A stretch of 64,000 bases of DNA. Source: Populus alba. Taxonomy: Eukaryota; Streptophyta; Magnoliopsida; Malpighiales; Salicaceae. The position numbers and the translations under genes were made by a program. Every line of letters starts with the position of its first letter. The stretch's first letter is position 1. The notes under the pieces were generated by a model, which saw only the letters and a program-made list of their open reading frames with translations, made no database searches and was not told where the DNA came from. Positions 35,680 through 45,977 of this stretch are shown here, in pieces. The stretch lies in the NCBI RefSeq assembly GCF_005239225.2, contig NC_133300.1, positions 4,369,875-4,433,874 of the forward strand. Direction: 5' to 3'.

Positions 35680-37900
35680 CTAGAAATTATGCACTGTCCA
35701 AAAGGAGAAAAATGGTGTCAATGGCGAGAAAACTTTAATAATGGCCTAAAAATTTGCCTAAGAAAAACTGGTAGTTCTAACCACCAAAAAAAAAAAAAAC
35801 AAAAACTGATAATCTGACAACCGACCTGAATTGATGCCAGATAATACACAAGGGGTCCAATCAGATCCAATCAGATCAAATCAAATTCCATAGGTTAGAT
35901 CTCAGACACCTTAAGCAACTATTATATTTAACATATTTATCCACAGAAATTTCTATTCATATTTACACTAGTAATCTATATATTATTAACAGACTCACAA
36001 ATAAAAACAATCAATGAGAAAAACTCTCATCAATAATTTATAGATTATGGATGAGTCTATCCATAATAAATATATTGATGGATTTCCAGACGGACAAAGC
36101 ATGCTAAAAAAAATTTACTTGCTTTATTCTGTTAGTAACTCCATCGGTAAATTTAACATATCACTAACAGGAAAATTGTACGTAATGTCATTAGTGTTTT
36201 TATTTATCTGTCAGTATATCCATCAGTAAATATAACATATTACCAACAAAATACCATCTATAATTTTGTAGGTAAGTTAATAGTAGCAGTAACATTTGCA
36301 GTAATTTTTTTTCCAACTCTCTGCAATATACCGACGATCTAGTTTCGTCAATAACCTCATTAGTAATAGTGGTATTTGTAGTAATTCTTTTTCAATTGTC
36401 TAGAATATAATGATAGAGTTGTGTCGTTGGTAACCCCGTCAATAATATTTTTTTAAAAAATTAATAAAAATATATTTAATAGAAACAGAAAAATAATTAA
36501 AATAATATAAAAATAAATTATTTATTACAAATTTAAATATTTGTATGTTCAAATACAATAAATTTAAAATAAAGGTGGCGCTAGAGGAGAAGGAGGAGGT
36601 TGGTCATCATGGGGACCATGGAGCCAATTAGAGGGTGTACATGAACCATCCATCTATGATCCCATCTCCATTACCAATTGATGGAGTTATTTATGATCAG
36701 TAGTAAGCCATTCACATTTATCATTAAGATAGGTCATCCGAGTCTGTACTCGTTGGTCGAACATTGTCGCGAACTCTTGAGTTTAAGTGCTTGGAATCGA
36801 TTGCGAGCATCCAAACGATTGAAGCAGTACAAGTCATCCACAAGTTCTCGGTTGTAGTATTAGAGAGTTCATATGTATGACTTCTATCGAGTCTACTGGA
36901 TGATCTTACCTCCAATCACAAATCCGGATCGAGATCCAGATAGGTCAAAGGATCATCCATGTGTATACTTCTTTAACTGATAGTTATATGTGGATTAGAA
37001 AGAAAAAATAAATTCATTAAATTCAAGGAAATACTAACTTAGAAAAAAAGAGATTGAAAGCCAACATACCACAGAGTATTAAGCTTGGTTATCCACAAAG
37101 TGCTGCATTTTTTTTTGCGGTCATCACTTTGCACATACGTTTTAAGAAAAAGCTTCATCGAGCTTGACTCACATCTAGGAACTGTAGCCTGAAAGAGAAA
37201 AAATATTGTCAGCTAAATATATTTATAAAAAACAACTAGTAAAAAATGGATCTAATAAAAAAATCTTTTCATCTATTTTGCATGCAAAAGGAACGGAACA
37301 GAGCCGTCAGTGTGCATGGTAACGAAACCGTGAACACGCTGGTTTTGATTTTCTACACCAGACTGTGACCATTGCATGAAACATGTGGATGCCACTTGCT
37401 GAATGGATTTTTCCCATACAACCTCTAAGATGTGCAGTAATCTGAAATCCTTCTAAACCGCCACATTATTATAACTTGAAAACTCTCTTTGTTTTGCAAA
37501 TTTTTTAGCTTTTTTTAACGTCTCATATAAAAAATCACACAACCTATATGGTACAAATTAATTATTTGTTAGTAAATGAAAAATAAAATTTTAATATTTG
37601 AAATAAAAAAATTATCCTGAATTCAATATTACCTAATTGCAATGTAATTCTCTCAAACCCTCCTCACAATATTATTATCAACACTCTCCCATTCAAATTT
37701 TTCTTTGAAGTAACAATTTATAAAAGAAAAATTTTAGTAATTTCAATAAACGGTCCAAATTAACATAAAAGAATATTTAAGTTAATATAAACCTTGAACC
37801 TTGAAAATTATGCATCGACTTGTGATTTTTGTTCAGGATGTTTGAAAACCTGGCTCCATTGAAACAATGGAATTTTAATCAATGATTTAAAAGCCAATAT
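35680..37900 (-). mobile_element. Decayed CACTA (En/Spm)-like element with transposase-protein debris
   Basis: 35940-36430 holds many diverged copies of 'ccatc(a/g)gtaa', 'ccgacga' and 'gtcggtaa' phrases of the kind found in CACTA subterminal regions. 'cactagaaatt' at 35680 may be a worn terminus. On the minus strand 36960-36580 translates in pieces to MFDQRVQTRMTYLNDKCEW followed by a proline-rich end (QPPPSPLAPP). 37460-37290 gives WSQSGVENQNQRVHGFVTMH. Both recall the plant Ptta/En/Spm accessory protein family. Several stops and shifts are present. No opposite terminus or 3-bp target duplication was found, so the outer limits are approximate. Confidence 0.5.
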
Positions 37901-38144
37901 TATTGTTCTCGTAACCTCGATGTTTGTAAACCTGAAATTACATTCGTTAAATGAAATTATTTTTTCAAAAATGATTAAACATGTCATTGTGAAAACTAAA
38001 CAAACTTACATTGAAAGGTTATCTTTCAACTAAACCTCGTACTTGCAGATAAATGGATCTTGTTGTGAAGGGACCCCACCTCGATGTTGTGGCATCGCAC
38101 TCGACAAGTCCATGTCTTAAGTCGATCTATGTGCCTCGAGTGTA

Positions 38145-38322
38145 TGTTATAGAATAGGATTCTAATATAGGATGTTGTAATCATTACAGTTACTCATGTA
38201 TCTATCAGAATAAGATTCTAATAGAGGATGTTGTAATCATTACAGTTACTGCAGTGTTCTGCTGCCTCTATATAAATAGGAAGGTTGGCTAAGGCACAAC
38301 CCAACACATTCCATTATTCTCA
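38145..38322 (+). repeat. 5' LTR of the 38-kb copia element
   Basis: 178 bp starting TGTTATAGAATAGG and ending TTCTCA. A pair of near-identical phrases, 'ggatgttgtaatcattacag', occurs twice inside it (from 38172 and 38228). A TATA-like 'ctatataaata' lies near 38267-38278. The matching 3' LTR pieces are 42978-43036 and 45238-45353. Confidence 0.88.
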
Positions 38323-38398
38323 ACTTGGTATCAGAGCCATAAAACTCTAAAATAAATTAAACCTACTTTTCTCCCAGCCTCCCAGCCTCCCTTCTTCA

Positions 38399-39510
38399 AT
38401 GGAACAGTCGCCACATACATCTTCAAATTATGCAGCACCAGCAGTCCAGCTTTCTTCTTCTCCGACAATGCAACCCTCTTCTCTTGCAGCGCCTCCTCTG
38501 CTGCGTCACCGCCTGGATTCTCCTCTGCCATGGCTGGTGAACGCCTCCTCTTGCAGCCCACATTTGCTGCCTCTGCTGCCTCTACTGCCGCAAGCATTAT
38601 CTCCCTTTCTCACACTCATCAAGTCATCTCCCTCAATTTAACAAACACCAATTATTTATATTGGCGTATGCAGATGCTACCTTATCTCCTAGGCCAAGGA
38701 GTTTTTGGTTTTGTTGATGGCTCCAACACATCTCCATCAACACATGTTCTTTCCCATGATGGTATCTCTCTTAAGGTAAATCCACTTTTTCAAACCTGGA
38801 AACAACAAGACCAACTCATTCTAAGTGCTCTTCTTTCCTCCCTATCTATGGAAGTTTTGCATCTTGTTATTGGCTGTCAAAGTTCTTATTCAGCTTGGGG
38901 CACTCTTAAGCGAGCTCTCGCTTCCACCTCCAACTCTCGTATTATGCAACTTCACAACTCTCTTCAGGATCTTCGACAGGGTGATGAATTAGTAACTCAA
39001 TTTATGCAAAAAGCAAAGGCCTTATTTGATGAATTGGCCGCTGCTGGTTGGCCAGTTTCGCTTGAAGATTTCAATTTATATGTGTTTCGTGGTCTTCGGG
39101 GAGAGTTTAAAGACTTAGTTACCAGTCTTATTACCAAGGCTGAGCCTTTATCATATGCAGATCTTCACAACCATCTCCTCACACATGAATTTCTTTACAA
39201 ATCTTCTGCTGCCATACATGCTCCTCTGCTGCCCACACCCAACATTCCATCTTCTGCTCTTGTTGCGCAGTGCCAGACTTTTAGCAATTCTGGCCGCAGC
39301 AGCGGCCGCTTCAACGGTGGTTGGCATCCCAACCAGTCCAACAGCAGAGGCAACCGATTTGCTGGCTCCAGACCTGATCACCGCAGCTTCCAAAACTCCT
39401 CCTTCAGCGACAATAGGCAAGGCTCTTGGCAATGCAATAGGGGGCAGAATCCACGCTGCCAACTGTGTCAGAATTTCAGCCATACAGCTCCCCATTGCCC
39501 TCAATTCTAG
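38399..39510 (+). pseudogene. Copia gag with frameshift near its start
   Basis: The natural start is probably 38399 (MEQSPHTSSNYAAP), whose frame ends at 38641. The rest of gag continues in the frame beginning 38530, so a shift lies between about 38520 and 38600. Visible: LNLTNTNYLYWRMQM (copia gag N-terminal motif), the UBN2 helical core, an N/R/G-rich linker and a knuckle-like CQLCQNFSHTAPHC. A stop follows at 39508. Confidence 0.85.
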
Positions 39511-39546
39511 CAGTGAGGTTATGGCCAACAACCTACTGCCAACCTA

Positions 39547-42500
39547 GTGCAACACAATCTCTCCTCAACTGGTTCTATTGATTGGTTTCTGGATACCGGT
39601 GCCAATCAACACGTCACACCTAATCTTGCCACCTTGACCGCTTCAGAACCGTATCTTGGTAATGATAATTTGCATGTTGGTGATGGTAAGGGCCTTCCTA
39701 TATCTCATCTTGGTCATACAAAAATATATACACCACATCTTTCTTTCACCTTATCTAATGTTCTTCATGTTCCTGCAATCACGAAACCTCTGCTCTCTGT
39801 TAAGAAATTTTGTCTTGATAATAATGTTTATTTTGAATTTCACCCTCGTGTGTTTTATGTCAAGGATTTCAACACCCATGAAGTCCTTCTCTCAGGTTAG
39901 AGTAAAGATGGTCTCTATGCCCTGACCAAGTCTTCTGTCACGTCAGTTCCTCAAGCCTATTGGTCTCCCTGCACTTCTGCCTCTGCCGATTTATGGCATC
40001 GTCGACTAGGTCATCTTACTTCATGTATTTTTCAATTGTTAATCTCGAAAAATAAGATCATTTGTAACAACAAACGTCTTAATTTTCAATGTCAAATTTG
40101 TCCTTTAGGAAAATCATCGCGTTTGTCTTTAGGACCTACGGGTCACAAAACTTCTGCTCCACTTGAATTAATTTTTAGTGATGTATGGGGCCCTGCTCCC
40201 CTTTTTTCTTCAGATGGCTATCGTTATTTTGTTATCTTTGTTGATGCTTATACTAAATATGCTTATACTAAATATGTATGGTATTATCCTCTCGTTGCCA
40301 AATCTGATGTTTACTCTGTTTTTCATCAATTTCAGACTCTTATCGAACGTCAATTTTCATTAAAAATAAAATCTGTTCAAACTGATTTGGGTGGTGAATA
40401 CCGAAAACTATCCACATTTTTATCATCGTCTGATTTGTCCCCACACTCATGAACAAAAAGGAACAGTAGAGCGTTGTCATATGCATATTGTGGAAACAGG
40501 TCTTACTCTTTTAGGGCAATGTAAAGAACCTTTTCAATTCTGGAATTATGCTTTTGAAACCTCTGTTTATCTTATAAATTGCATGCCTACTCCTATTCTT
40601 ACTCATCACTCTCCGTTTGATTGTTTATTTCAACGGTCTCCTGATTATCATTTTTTACGTACCTTTGGGTGTCTCTATTTTCCTTTTCTGAGTCCATATA
40701 ATAATCATAAATTGGATTTTTGTTCCTCTCCATGTGTGTTTTTTGGATATAGTTCCTCGCATCTTGGTTATTGTTGTCTTAACATTGCATCTCACCGTAT
40801 TTATATTTCCCGTCATGTCCGCTTCCATGAACATGTGTTTCCATTTGATAATTCTGAACAGATTGCAAAGGTCTCCACCACAACCCCCACCCCATCCGCT
40901 ACTGTCACCCTCCCAAATTTGCTAAACCACCCACCGCCACCCCCTTTCACTAACCACCCAAACAACCCACAACACTTCGCTTTGCCACTCTAAACAGCCA
41001 CCCGACCACAGCCTCCACCCATCCCTTGGCCATCATCCCATGCTTGTTTATCTAACCCTTATGATGCAGGTTCAGATCGTTAATTGGTCTCCTCTCCTCA
41101 TGGTCTTGGGGCACTTTCTAGTCCCTCCTCTACTTCGCCCTCCCTAACCAGCACTCCTGCAGCTTCAGTCTCTACTTCCAACCCCTTCTCTGCTGATAGT
41201 CCTGTGCTTGAGGCTGCTTCTTTATCATCCTCTCCCGCTGGTCTGTAACTTATGGTTGATTTGTCTTCTTATCAGCTGCCAAAGGTCTCCTCGCTACAAC
41301 TGTTCCCTTGTGTCTCCACCAACACACAATAGACATCCTATGACTCTTAGACCGTAGCAGCTAAAGATAGCTAATCTGGTTGCTTCCGTTGCCACTACTT
41401 CTACCTCCAAACGGGTACTATATTCTCCCTTTTCTGAGCCTTTTGCATTATCTAATGCTGACCAGTATGAAGTTTGGCATAATGCTATGTGTGATGAGAT
41501 CGCCGCTTTACGCGAAAATCGCACTTGGTCTTTGGTTCCACTTTATCCTTCGATGAATGTTATTGGTAGTAGATGGGTATATCGGATCAAATGTCGTGTT
41601 GATGGTAGTATTGAGCGCTATAAAGCGCGCCTTGTTGCTAGAGGTTTTACCCAGCAGGAAGATATTGATTATTTTGAAACCTTCAGTCCAGTTATTAAGC
41701 AGGCCACTATCCGATTGGTTTTCTCTATCGCGGTTTCGTGAAATTGGAAGATTCATCAGCTTGATATTATAATGCCTTCCTTAATGGTATTCTTACTGAA
41801 GAGGTCTACATGAAACAACCTCCAGGTTTCGTTGACTCTTCTCTTCCATCTCATGTGTGCAGATTGTACAAATCATTGTATGGTTCGAAATAGGCACCGA
41901 GAGCATGGTACACTCATCTAAGTGATTTTTTGCTCTCCATCGATTTCTGAGCTTCCAAGGTTGACACCTCCTGTTTATCTTATCTGAGGGTACTAATATC
42001 TTTTATCTCCTGGTGTATGTTGATGATATTCTGTTCACGGGTAGCAACTTTGCTATGCTCCATCACCTTATACAGTTACTCAGCTCTGAGTTCAAGCTTC
42101 GTGACTTAATTAGGTGTTGTTCACTACTTTTTAGGTATTGAAGTTCAGTCTACCGGTATGGGTTTAATGCTGCGTCAACATAAATATATTCTTGACATCC
42201 TCACCCAAGCTGGTATGACTTCCTGCAAACCAGTTGATACTCCAGTCTCCCCTTTGAAAGTCATTTTATTACCAGATCATTCATTCTCTGATCCTACACG
42301 ATTTTGTCAAATCATGGGTGCTCTTCAATATCTTACCTTCACCTGTCCAGATATATGCTTTGCTGTTAATAGAGTCTGTCAGTTTATGCATGCTCCTACA
42401 AATTCTCATTGGGCTGCTGTCAAATGTATTTTACGCTATCGTAAAGGTACAACATCTTATGGTTTCCATATCACTTGAGGCTCCTCTTTTGCTCTACATG

Positions 42501-42967
42501 GCTTTACAGATGCAGATTGGGATGGTAGTATTGATGATTGCAAGTCTACGGGTGGATATCTTGTCTTTTTTGGTCAGACGCTGATTTCTTGGAAATCCGG
42601 CAAGCAACGAACTATTGCTCTCTCCTCTACTGAGGCTGAGTATAAAGCCCTTGTTGATGGTACCGCTGAAGTCATTTGGCTTCAATACTTGTTAACAGAT
42701 TTACAGGTTCCCTCAGTCTCTGCCCCTACCATTTGGTGTGATAATCTTGGTGCTACTTATCTCTCAGCAAATCCTATGTTCCATGCTCATACTAAGCATG
42801 TTGAAGTGGATTATCACTTTGTCCATGACCATGTTGCCAAGAAAGAAATTCAGATTTGTTTTATTCCCTCTCGGGATGAACTTGCTGATGTCTTCACTAA
42901 ACCGCTTCCTGTTGCATCCTTTACTGCTTTTCGATTCAAGCTTCGGGTTGATTCCCCACCCTCAGCT
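39547..42967 (+). pseudogene. Copia pol, heavily broken
   Basis: Pieces in order: protease FLDTGANQHVTP (39590), pre-integrase LWHRRLGHLTS (39992), integrase zinc finger and core (IFSDVWGPAP 40170, TDLGGEYRKL 40382, EQKGTVERC 40450), reverse transcriptase 41440-41740 ([20 protein letters not shown]), YVDDILFTGS near 42016, KSLYGSK near 41870, and RNase H DADWDGSIDDCKS (42510) with LSSTEAEYKA. Stops or shifts lie near 39898, 40430, 40993, 41740, 41770, 41892, 41950, 42110 and 42478. A 15-bp in-frame tandem duplication (40246-40275) adds five residues to the integrase core. The piece is inactive. Confidence 0.9.
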
Positions 42968-44301
42968 TGAAGGGGCATATTATAGAATATGATTCTAATA
43001 TAGGATGTTGTAATCATTACAGTTACTCATGTATCTTGTCATAACCTAATTTTTGAACAAATAATAAAATTAAATATAGTTGACAACAAATTTAGAAGTT
43101 TGGGGATAAAAATATCAGATTTGAGAATAAATTGGTCAGAAATTGAAGAATTAATAAGTTTGAAAATTTATTTAAAATTTGAATTACTTTAATTAATGAA
43201 ATTAGAAGAATTAATAAGTTTGTGGACTTAATTAAACTTTGATTTAATTAATTAAATAAATTCAGGGACTTAATTGAAATTTATCCAAAAAAGGGCAAAA
43301 TTGAAAGAATTAATTAAGAACCAAATTGAATAATCCAGGAATTAAGGACTGTTTTGTAAACAGTACACAAATTTAAGGATTTAATTGAAATTTATCCAAT
43401 AAAAGGGCAAAATTAAAAGAAATTTTTATTTGTTTAGGGGTCCAATTGCAAAATTTCCAAAGTTCAGGGGTCAAATTGAAAACTCCCGTTTTTCAGCCAA
43501 AACGGCACTGTTGCTAAGGAGCAGTCGTGCGTTCTTCTCCATCACGATTCAACAGGAGAACTTCCGATTCATCAGGGGAGCTGATAATCTACAAAAAATC
43601 TGATCTTGGACCAAGTCTTTTGCCGATAATCTCATTCGTGGATTCATAATACAGTCTTGCTAAAATAGAACTGGTTAGAGGGTTAGCTTGGCTATAAAAG
43701 GAAGAAGAAAACCTAGAATATGAGGAGGCAGAAACCCAGAAAAAAAAAAAAAAACGAAAGAGAAACCCATAAAGCAATGCAGAAACCCAGAGAAAGTAGA
43801 GTTAAGAACAGGAAAAATAGAGTTAAGAGAGTAATTAACCCAAAAACACAAAGAAGAACAGGAACATCAACCCAAAATAGAGTGAAAAAACAGGGCATAA
43901 ACAAAAAAAAATACAAACGTAGAAAAAGAGAGAAAGGTTGAGGGGAGTCACGGATCACTAGATTTCGTCCCTGCAAGAAACCAGTTTTCGTCCGAACTGT
44001 TTTCGTCCCTGCAGAAACCCAATTGATCACCGAACTGTGGGTTATTGACAGAAAGCAGTCGAGCCACACCGTCGTTGCAACCTTCCTCAGCATCGCCAGA
44101 AAGAGAAAGCAACCGACTCAAAGCAGCCACATCTGCACTGCAACCTTCTTCAATCGCCAGAAACAGGTGCGCCTTTTCCATTTTTCTCTGTTCTTCGGTG
44201 TTCAAATAATGTTTGAACAGTGCGAAGGTAATTTAATTACCGTCGCACTGTTGATGCAGGCGTGATTTGTTTCACGCGTGTATCTGCTTTTTTTTTTTTA
44301 G

Positions 44302-44331
44302 CCGGGTCACTGGCTTGGGCCAGTGACCCGG
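44302..44331. other. Perfect 13-bp stem hairpin in the solo LTR
   Basis: Arm CCGGGTCACTGGC (44302-44314), loop TTGG, and a perfect complementary arm at 44319-44331. It sits downstream of the TATA box, so it would be in the LTR transcript. Confidence 0.95.
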
Positions 44332-44392
44332 TCCGGGCTGGGTTCAGCCCAGCACCTGTGGAGCAGAGCTGAGCCCAGCCAAAGATATGTAT

Positions 44393-44420
44393 GCTGGGCT
44401 GGGTTTTAGCCCAGCCCAGC
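44393..44420. other. Second strong hairpin in the solo LTR (11-bp stem)
   Basis: Arm GCTGGGCTGGG (44393-44403), loop TTTTAG, arm CCCAGCCCAGC (44410-44420). A smaller GCTGGG/CCCAGC hairpin lies at about 44337-44353. Together they form a GC-rich structured cluster in otherwise AT-rich DNA. Confidence 0.92.
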
Positions 44421-44499
44421 CCAGCCCCAAAAAAATATATATGCTAGCCCAGCCCAGCCCAAAAAAATAAATAAAATAAAATAAAATAAAAATAATATA

Positions 44500-44945
44500 A
44501 ATTTATTGGTTTATTCACTGACGCCAGAGTCAGGAATAAAAACACTGGTTTAAATTGATATTATTTTTATTCGTTGCATTTTATTTAGCTAAAAAATAAA
44601 AAATGTGCATGCAAAAAAAAAAAACATAAAATAAAATAAATTTATTGGTTTATTCAATGACGCCAGTGTCAGGAATAAAAAAAATACTAATAAAAATTTA
44701 TTTTATTTTATTTTATTGTATTTTTGCTTTTATTTAGCTACATAAAAATAAAAATAATGTGCATGTGTAAAAAGTAAAAAATAAATTGATTTTTATTTTT
44801 TTATTCACCAACGTCAGAATCAGGATTAAAAAAGGTAATTATTTAAATTTATTCACTCTGATATCTACATAATATTTACCAATACCAGAGTTGAAAATAT
44901 CCGTAGTTAAATATTCACTGGCACCAGAGTCAGGAATATTATATG
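44500..44945 (+). repeat. Diverged direct repeats in the 3' half of the solo LTR
   Basis: The phrase 'tgacgccagagtcaggaata' and relatives occur at about 44520, 44657, 44812 (caacgtcagaatcagg) and 44920 (tggcaccagagtcagg), spaced by roughly 110-155 bp. The repeat lies between the hairpin cluster and the conserved 3' LTR block. Confidence 0.75.
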
Positions 44946-45353
44946 CAAACCATCATGGTATAAAAAAATATGTTAGCAATCAATGACAAATAATAGAAAT
45001 GCAGCCTGCCTCATGCAGGACATTTAAGGGGTGATAATATCTTCCCTTTTACGTAACCAATCACGTACCATAGAATCTCTTTTGACCAGTTAGGGTTCCT
45101 AGTGACCATAATACTAGGTGGCGACTTCTTAAACAAGAATATTCCCATTAAAGAATAGGATGTCAGAAATATGTTCTTTCCATGAAATACATTTAAAGAA
45201 TTTTTAAGGCCGCTACGATGTCGGGTGCGACATATCTATCAGAATAGGATTCTTATATAGGATGTAATTATTACAGTTACTACAATGTTCTGCTGCCTCT
45301 ATATAAATAAGAAGGTTGGCTAAGGCACAACTCAACACATTCCATTATTCTCA

Positions 45354-45977
45354 ACTTATTACTGCTAGAAACTAGGAGTGATCATGTTCTTGTGACGTGA
45401 TGAATATATGTTCTTGTGACGTGATGAATATATGATAAATTTTCAGAAATAAAATTCATGAGTAATTATTGGTCGAGCTTATACAACCACAACAGCTGAA
45501 TTGGAGATAATTTCCAAGTAACATAAACTAACAATTTAAGCCGCAGAATTAGACCACAAGAACCTTCTTATTGACATCATCCCATACGCCACAGGTGTGA
45601 TAAACTGTTTCTCAAGGAAAGAAACCGGGGGGGGGGGGTGGTGAGAATGGGAGCAAGATGCTGTTTCGCTATGGCTTATGCCGAGTAATAGGGCTAGAAT
45701 TTCCCTAATTATCAACATGGTCTTTCATTTTCCTATTCCTACTTGTCACTTTAAGGTCTAAATAGTCACAGAAAGTCAAATATTTGCAAAGACTCATTTC
45801 CTGGAAAGTGAAGGGCTTGATTGAGCTCATGAAATGATCTCCACTAGATATACATTCTTGGGCCCAAAGGTGTGTGTGGGATCATCAGCGAGGAAACTTC
45901 TTAGTTGCTAGTATTATTTTGTGCCAAGATCAGTATCTTCCTAGTAGCTAGCATTATTAATATTGTGACAAGATCAG
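45354..45977. other. Spacer between two solo LTRs, with a 24-bp tandem duplication
   Basis: The unit around 'gttcttgtgacgtgatgaat' occurs twice in tandem (45386-45409, 45410-45433). A poly-G tract of about 13 lies near 45627-45639. No gene was seen. Confidence 0.7.

Larger units (their letters stand above)
43037..45232 (+). mobile_element. Solo LTR (2,196 bp, gypsy-type) nested in the 3' LTR of the 38-kb copia element
   Basis: Starts TGTCATAACC, ends GGTGCGACA, and is flanked by the 5-bp duplication tatct (43032-43036 and 45233-45237). Removing it restores the copia LTR sequence. A promoter TATA box (CTATAAAAGG) at about 43691-43700 fixes the orientation as plus. No coding region, primer site or second LTR is present, so it is a solo LTR left by recombination. 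Assignment to Ty3/gypsy rests on length and on the shared 3' block found in the LTRs at 46 kb and 60 kb. Confidence 0.92.
38145..45353 (+). mobile_element. Decayed Ty1/copia element with a nested solo LTR
   Basis: 5' LTR 38145-38322, primer site TGGTATCAGAGCC at 38326-38338, gag, protease (FLDTGANQHV), pre-integrase (LWHRRLGHL), integrase, reverse transcriptase (YVDD near 42016), RNase H and a purine-rich tract (TTGAAGGGGCA) before the 3' LTR at 42978. The 3' LTR is cut in two by an insertion and resumes at 45238-45353. Without the insertion the element would be about 5 kb. Its 3' LTR starts TA where TG is expected. No outer target duplication could be recognised. The many stops make it older than the copia copies at 24 kb and 52 kb. 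Confidence 0.93.

Noticed and set aside
43713..44205. Lysine/arginine-rich plus frame and phenylalanine-rich minus frame
   Set aside because: They lie within the solo LTR transcript region and reflect A-rich composition.
38145..45353. A target-site duplication for the 38-kb copia element
   Set aside because: The five bases before the 5' LTR (gtgta) and after the 3' LTR (actta) do not match; the ends may have drifted or one LTR end may be mis-set.
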